Positions 6,978 to 10,048 of a stretch of DNA of 10,048 nt are shown one piece after another (position 1 is the stretch's first letter; the number at the start of each line of letters is the position of its first letter). This stretch comes from an uncultured Myxococcales bacterium (GTDB lineage: Bacteria; Myxococcota_A; UBA9042). Location of the stretch: contig CALGHC010000724.1 of the NCBI GenBank assembly GCA_937915965.1, positions 1 through 10,048 on the forward strand, read 5' to 3'. The notes under the pieces are model-generated. The model ran no database searches and was not told where the DNA came from. It saw nothing but the letters and a program-made list of their open reading frames with translations. The position numbers were made by a program, and so were the translations under genes.

Positions 6978-6983
6978 TGCCAA

Positions 6984-8192
<1,209 letters not shown>

Positions 8193-8252
8193 GCGCCGAG
8201 TCACGACGCGCCGAGTCCCTGCGCGCCAAGTCCCTGCGCGCCGAGTCACGGC
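8193..8252. repeat. Four 15-bp tandem repeats between fadA and fadB
   Basis: Units start at 8193, 8208, 8223 and 8238, immediately after the fadA stop. The units are GCGCCGAGTCACGAC, GCGCCGAGTCCCTGC, GCGCCAAGTCCCTGC and GCGCCGAGTCACGGC, followed by a GCG at 8253 that begins to decay. The copies differ at only a few positions. The 15-bp period equals five codons but the array lies outside both genes. It is probably a slippage-prone minisatellite that could vary in copy number between strains and alter the fadA-fadB spacing. Confidence 0.8.
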
Positions 8253-8266
8253 GCGACGACCCCACC

Positions 8267-8282
8267 GCCGGACGCGTCCGGC
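8267..8282. promoter_or_regulatory. 16-nt perfect palindrome just upstream of the fadB RBS
   Basis: GCCGGACGCGTCCGGC is its own reverse complement. It ends 1 nt before the fadB Shine-Dalgarno sequence GGGAG (8284-8288), which lies 7 nt from the ATG at 8296. In mRNA it could form a GC hairpin (with 2-4 central bases unpaired) that abuts the ribosome site, or as DNA it could be an operator. It lacks a T-run, so it is not an intrinsic terminator. Confidence 0.45.
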
Positions 8283-8295
8283 CGGGAGCACCAAG

Positions 8296-10048
8296 ATGAC
8301 CGAACACGTAAACATGTCCTTCGACCCGACCACTGGGGTCGCGACCCTGACGCTGGCGATGGCCGGCCGAGCCAACAAGATCGACGACGCGTTCGTCGGT
8401 GCGCTGGCAGCTGCCCTTGCGGTCGCCAAGGCGACTGACGGCCTTCAGGGAATCGTGATCGACAGCGCCCACAAGGACTTCTGTGTGGGTGCCGACATCG
8501 ACGGTCTCTACGCCGTGACCGACGCCAGCGTGCTGCTCGCGCGGGTCCAGGCCCTGCAGGCGCTCTATCGCGGGATCGAGACTGCCGGCGTACCCGTCGT
8601 CGCGTGCCTGACCGGATCCGCGCTCGGCGGAGGCTACGAGCTCGCGTTGGCGTGCCATTACCGCGTCGTGCTCGCCAACGACCGCGTGCAGGTTGGCCTG
8701 CCCGAGGTGAACTTGGGCGTGTTCCCGGGGGCGGGTGGCACCCAGCGCCTGCCGCGCCGCATTGGTCTACAGGCTGCGCTCGATATCATCTTGCAGGGCA
8801 AGGTGCTGCGCGCCAGCAAGGCGCTTGAGGCGGGCCTGGTCGACGCGCTCGCGCCGACAGCCGAGGCGGTGCGCGATCAGGCCCTCGCCTGGATCGCGGC
8901 CAACCCGGGCGCACGTCAACCTTGGGACGACAAGCGTGGCCGGGTTCCGCCGCCTCGCCCGGGCAGCGAGGACTTCCGCAACCTGGTGATGGTGGCGGCG
9001 GCGATGCTGCAGAAGAAGACCGCGGGCGTCTACGAGGGCCCAAAGGAGGCGCTCGCCGTCATCCAAGAGGGCCTCGGCCTCGACTTTGACCGGGCATGCG
9101 AGCTCGAGGCGCGCTCGTTCGTGCGGCTGGCGATCGGCGCACAGGCCAAGGACATGATCCGCACGGGCTGGTTTCATCGCACCGCTGCCGAACGCCACGA
9201 AGGCCTGCCGTCCACCGGCGAGCTGGGGGTCGACGCCGGCATCGAGCGGGTCGCGATCCTCGGCGCCGGCATGATGGGTGCGGGCCTCGCCTTCATCAGC
9301 GCGCAGGCCGGCTACCGCGTCGTCCTCAAGGACATCGACGCCACCGCCCTCGAACGTGGCATGGCGCATTGCGCCAACCAGGCGACTCGGCGCCTCAAAC
9401 ACCTCAGCGCCGAGGCGCGCGCCGAAGTCCTCGAACGGATTCATGGCACGTTGGATCTCGGTGACCTGAACGGCTGCGACCTGATCATCGAGGCGGTGGT
9501 CGAGAACCGCGACGTCAAGCACGAGGTGACGCGCCAGACCGAGCCGTTGCTGTCATCGAACGGCATCTGGGCCTCCAACACCTCGGCGATCCCGATCACA
9601 GACCTCGCCGTTGCCTCCCACCACGACGATCGCTTCATTGGGCTGCACTTCTTCTCGCCGGTCGAGCAGATGCCGCTGATCGAGATCATCATGGGCGCGC
9701 GGACGTCGACCGAGACCCTTGCGCGGTGCCTCGACTTCGCCAAGCGGATCCGCAAGCTGCCGATCGTCGTCAATGATGGCTATGGCTTCTATACCAGCCG
9801 CGTCTTCTCGAGCTACATCGTCGAGGGCGCGCAGCTTGTCGCCGAGGGTCACGACCCGGCGCTGATCGAGTGGGCAGCCAAACAGGCAGGCATGGCGGTA
9901 GCGCCGCTGCAGGTCTTCGACGAGGTCACCCTGACGCTGGGCAAGCACGCCATCGACCAGAGCGTCCGCTACATCGGCGCTCGCGACTTGGCTGGCACCC
10001 GGTTGATCGAGCGCCTGGTCGACATGGGCCGCCACGGCAAGGCGGCGG
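8296..10048 (+). CDS. fadB: Bifunctional enoyl-CoA hydratase / 3-hydroxyacyl-CoA dehydrogenase, FadB type (3' end off window)
   Basis: 584 residues are visible and the frame is open at the right edge; FadB proteins have about 715-730, so roughly 130-145 are missing. The protein hydrates trans-2-enoyl-CoA and oxidises the resulting L-3-hydroxyacyl-CoA with NAD+. The N-terminal crotonase domain (about 5-190) shows oxyanion-hole elements FCVGADI (62-68) and GGG (111-113), and the two catalytic glutamates Glu115 (GGGYE) and Glu137 (GLPEVNLG). The Rossmann NAD-binding domain begins at about 317 with GAGMMG (323-328) and acidic Asp346. SNTS (427-430) and the dehydrogenase His451 in HFFSPVEQMPLIEI with Glu463 follow, and then the C-terminal HAD domain from about 491 (VVNDGYGFYTSRV). 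Both active sites look complete. The ATG at 8296 has GGGAG 7 nt upstream. The gene order fadA-fadB and the protein style match the actinobacterial/myxobacterial arrangement rather than the E. coli fadBA order. It is probably cotranscribed with fadA and forms the trifunctional complex with it. Confidence 0.93.
   Translation, partial: MTEHVNMSFDPTTGVATLTLAMAGRANKIDDAFVGALAAALAVAKATDGLQGIVIDSAHKDFCVGADIDGLYAVTDASVLLARVQALQALYRGIETAGVPVVACLTGSALGGGYELALACHYRVVLANDRVQVGLPEVNLGVFPGAGGTQRLPRRIGLQAALDIILQGKVLRASKALEAGLVDALAPTAEAVRDQALAWIAANPGARQPWDDKRGRVPPPRPGSEDFRNLVMVAAAMLQKKTAGVYEGPKEALAVIQEGLGLDFDRACELEARSFVRLAIGAQAKDMIRTGWFHRTAAERHEGLPSTGELGVDAGIERVAILGAGMMGAGLAFISAQAGYRVVLKDIDATALERGMAHCANQATRRLKHLSAEARAEVLERIHGTLDLGDLNGCDLIIEAVVENRDVKHEVTRQTEPLLSSNGIWASNTSAIPITDLAVASHHDDRFIGLHFFSPVEQMPLIEIIMGARTSTETLARCLDFAKRIRKLPIVVNDGYGFYTSRVFSSYIVEGAQLVAEGHDPALIEWAAKQAGMAVAPLQVFDEVTLTLGKHAIDQSVRYIGARDLAGTRLIERLVDMGRHGKAA

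Larger units (their letters stand above)
6544..6983. other. 440-bp divergent intergenic region between the LTD lipoprotein gene and fadA
   Basis: It must hold the start signals for both the minus-strand lipoprotein gene and the plus-strand fadAB genes. Visible structure: a 15-bp tandem duplication at 6552-6581, a G-rich stretch at about 6621-6645, an inverted repeat at 6730-6758 in the only relatively AT-rich patch (about 6730-6780), an orphan Shine-Dalgarno-like sequence at 6774-6784, and an isolated TTGACA at 6880-6885 with no acceptable -10 hexamer behind it. Short open frames here have biased Arg/Pro/Ala composition and are not credible genes. Confidence 0.7.

Noticed and set aside
8193..8252. 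CRISPR-like array
   Set aside because: The 15-bp units are contiguous with no spacers and there are no cas genes; it is a simple tandem repeat.
8767..9522. 251-codon minus-strand open frame opposite fadB
   Set aside because: It overlaps well-conserved crotonase and NAD-binding domains on the plus strand; it is a GC-rich shadow.

Overview
The window is GC-rich and gene-dense and looks chromosomal. It most likely comes from a myxobacterium-like member of the Myxococcota or a related 'deltaproteobacterial' group. That placement rests on protein type, not on any rRNA or phylogeny. The window holds a DUF2330-family secreted protein with the ACGGFFC signature. It also holds a very large Asp/Cys-rich surface lipoprotein built from lamin-tail, thrombospondin type 3 and Myxococcus-type Cys-rich (DUF4215) modules. 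I see no tRNA, rRNA, CRISPR array, transposase, phage gene or defence system.

Layout, left to right. (1) 1-1223, minus: a DUF2330 exported protein that runs off the left edge. (2) 1224-1514: a divergent intergenic stretch with a small 11-bp tandem duplication and a T-run. (3) 1515-2555, plus: SrkA, the YihE/RdoA stress-response Ser/Thr kinase, with all its kinase-fold catalytic residues. (4) 2569-6543, minus: a 1324-residue predicted lipoprotein converging on srkA with only 13 bp between the stops. It carries five lamin-tail domains joined by Cys-rich and TSP3 calcium-binding-type linkers. (5) 6544-6983: a 440-bp divergent control region with a 15-bp tandem duplication over the lipoprotein ribosome binding site, an inverted repeat and an orphan perfect Shine-Dalgarno sequence. 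(6) 6984-8192 and 8296-10048 (runs off the right edge), plus: a beta-oxidation pair, an acetyl-CoA acyltransferase (FadA type) followed by the bifunctional enoyl-CoA hydratase/3-hydroxyacyl-CoA dehydrogenase (FadB type). The 103-bp gap between them contains four 15-bp tandem repeats and a 16-nt perfect palindrome.

How the genes work together: fadA and fadB should form one transcription unit encoding the two subunits of a trifunctional beta-oxidation complex. FadB would hydrate enoyl-CoA and oxidise 3-hydroxyacyl-CoA, and FadA would thiolytically release acetyl-CoA. The other three genes have no evident pathway link to them or to each other. The DUF2330 protein and the LTD lipoprotein are both exported and probably belong to the cell envelope or surface.

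The most interesting item is the modular lipoprotein. Its five LTD copies each end in a Cys pair with exactly 20 intervening residues. Its four DUF4215 repeats share identical Cys spacing. This points to a disulfide-locked, calcium-stabilised rod that grew by duplication. No complete new multi-gene system is evident.
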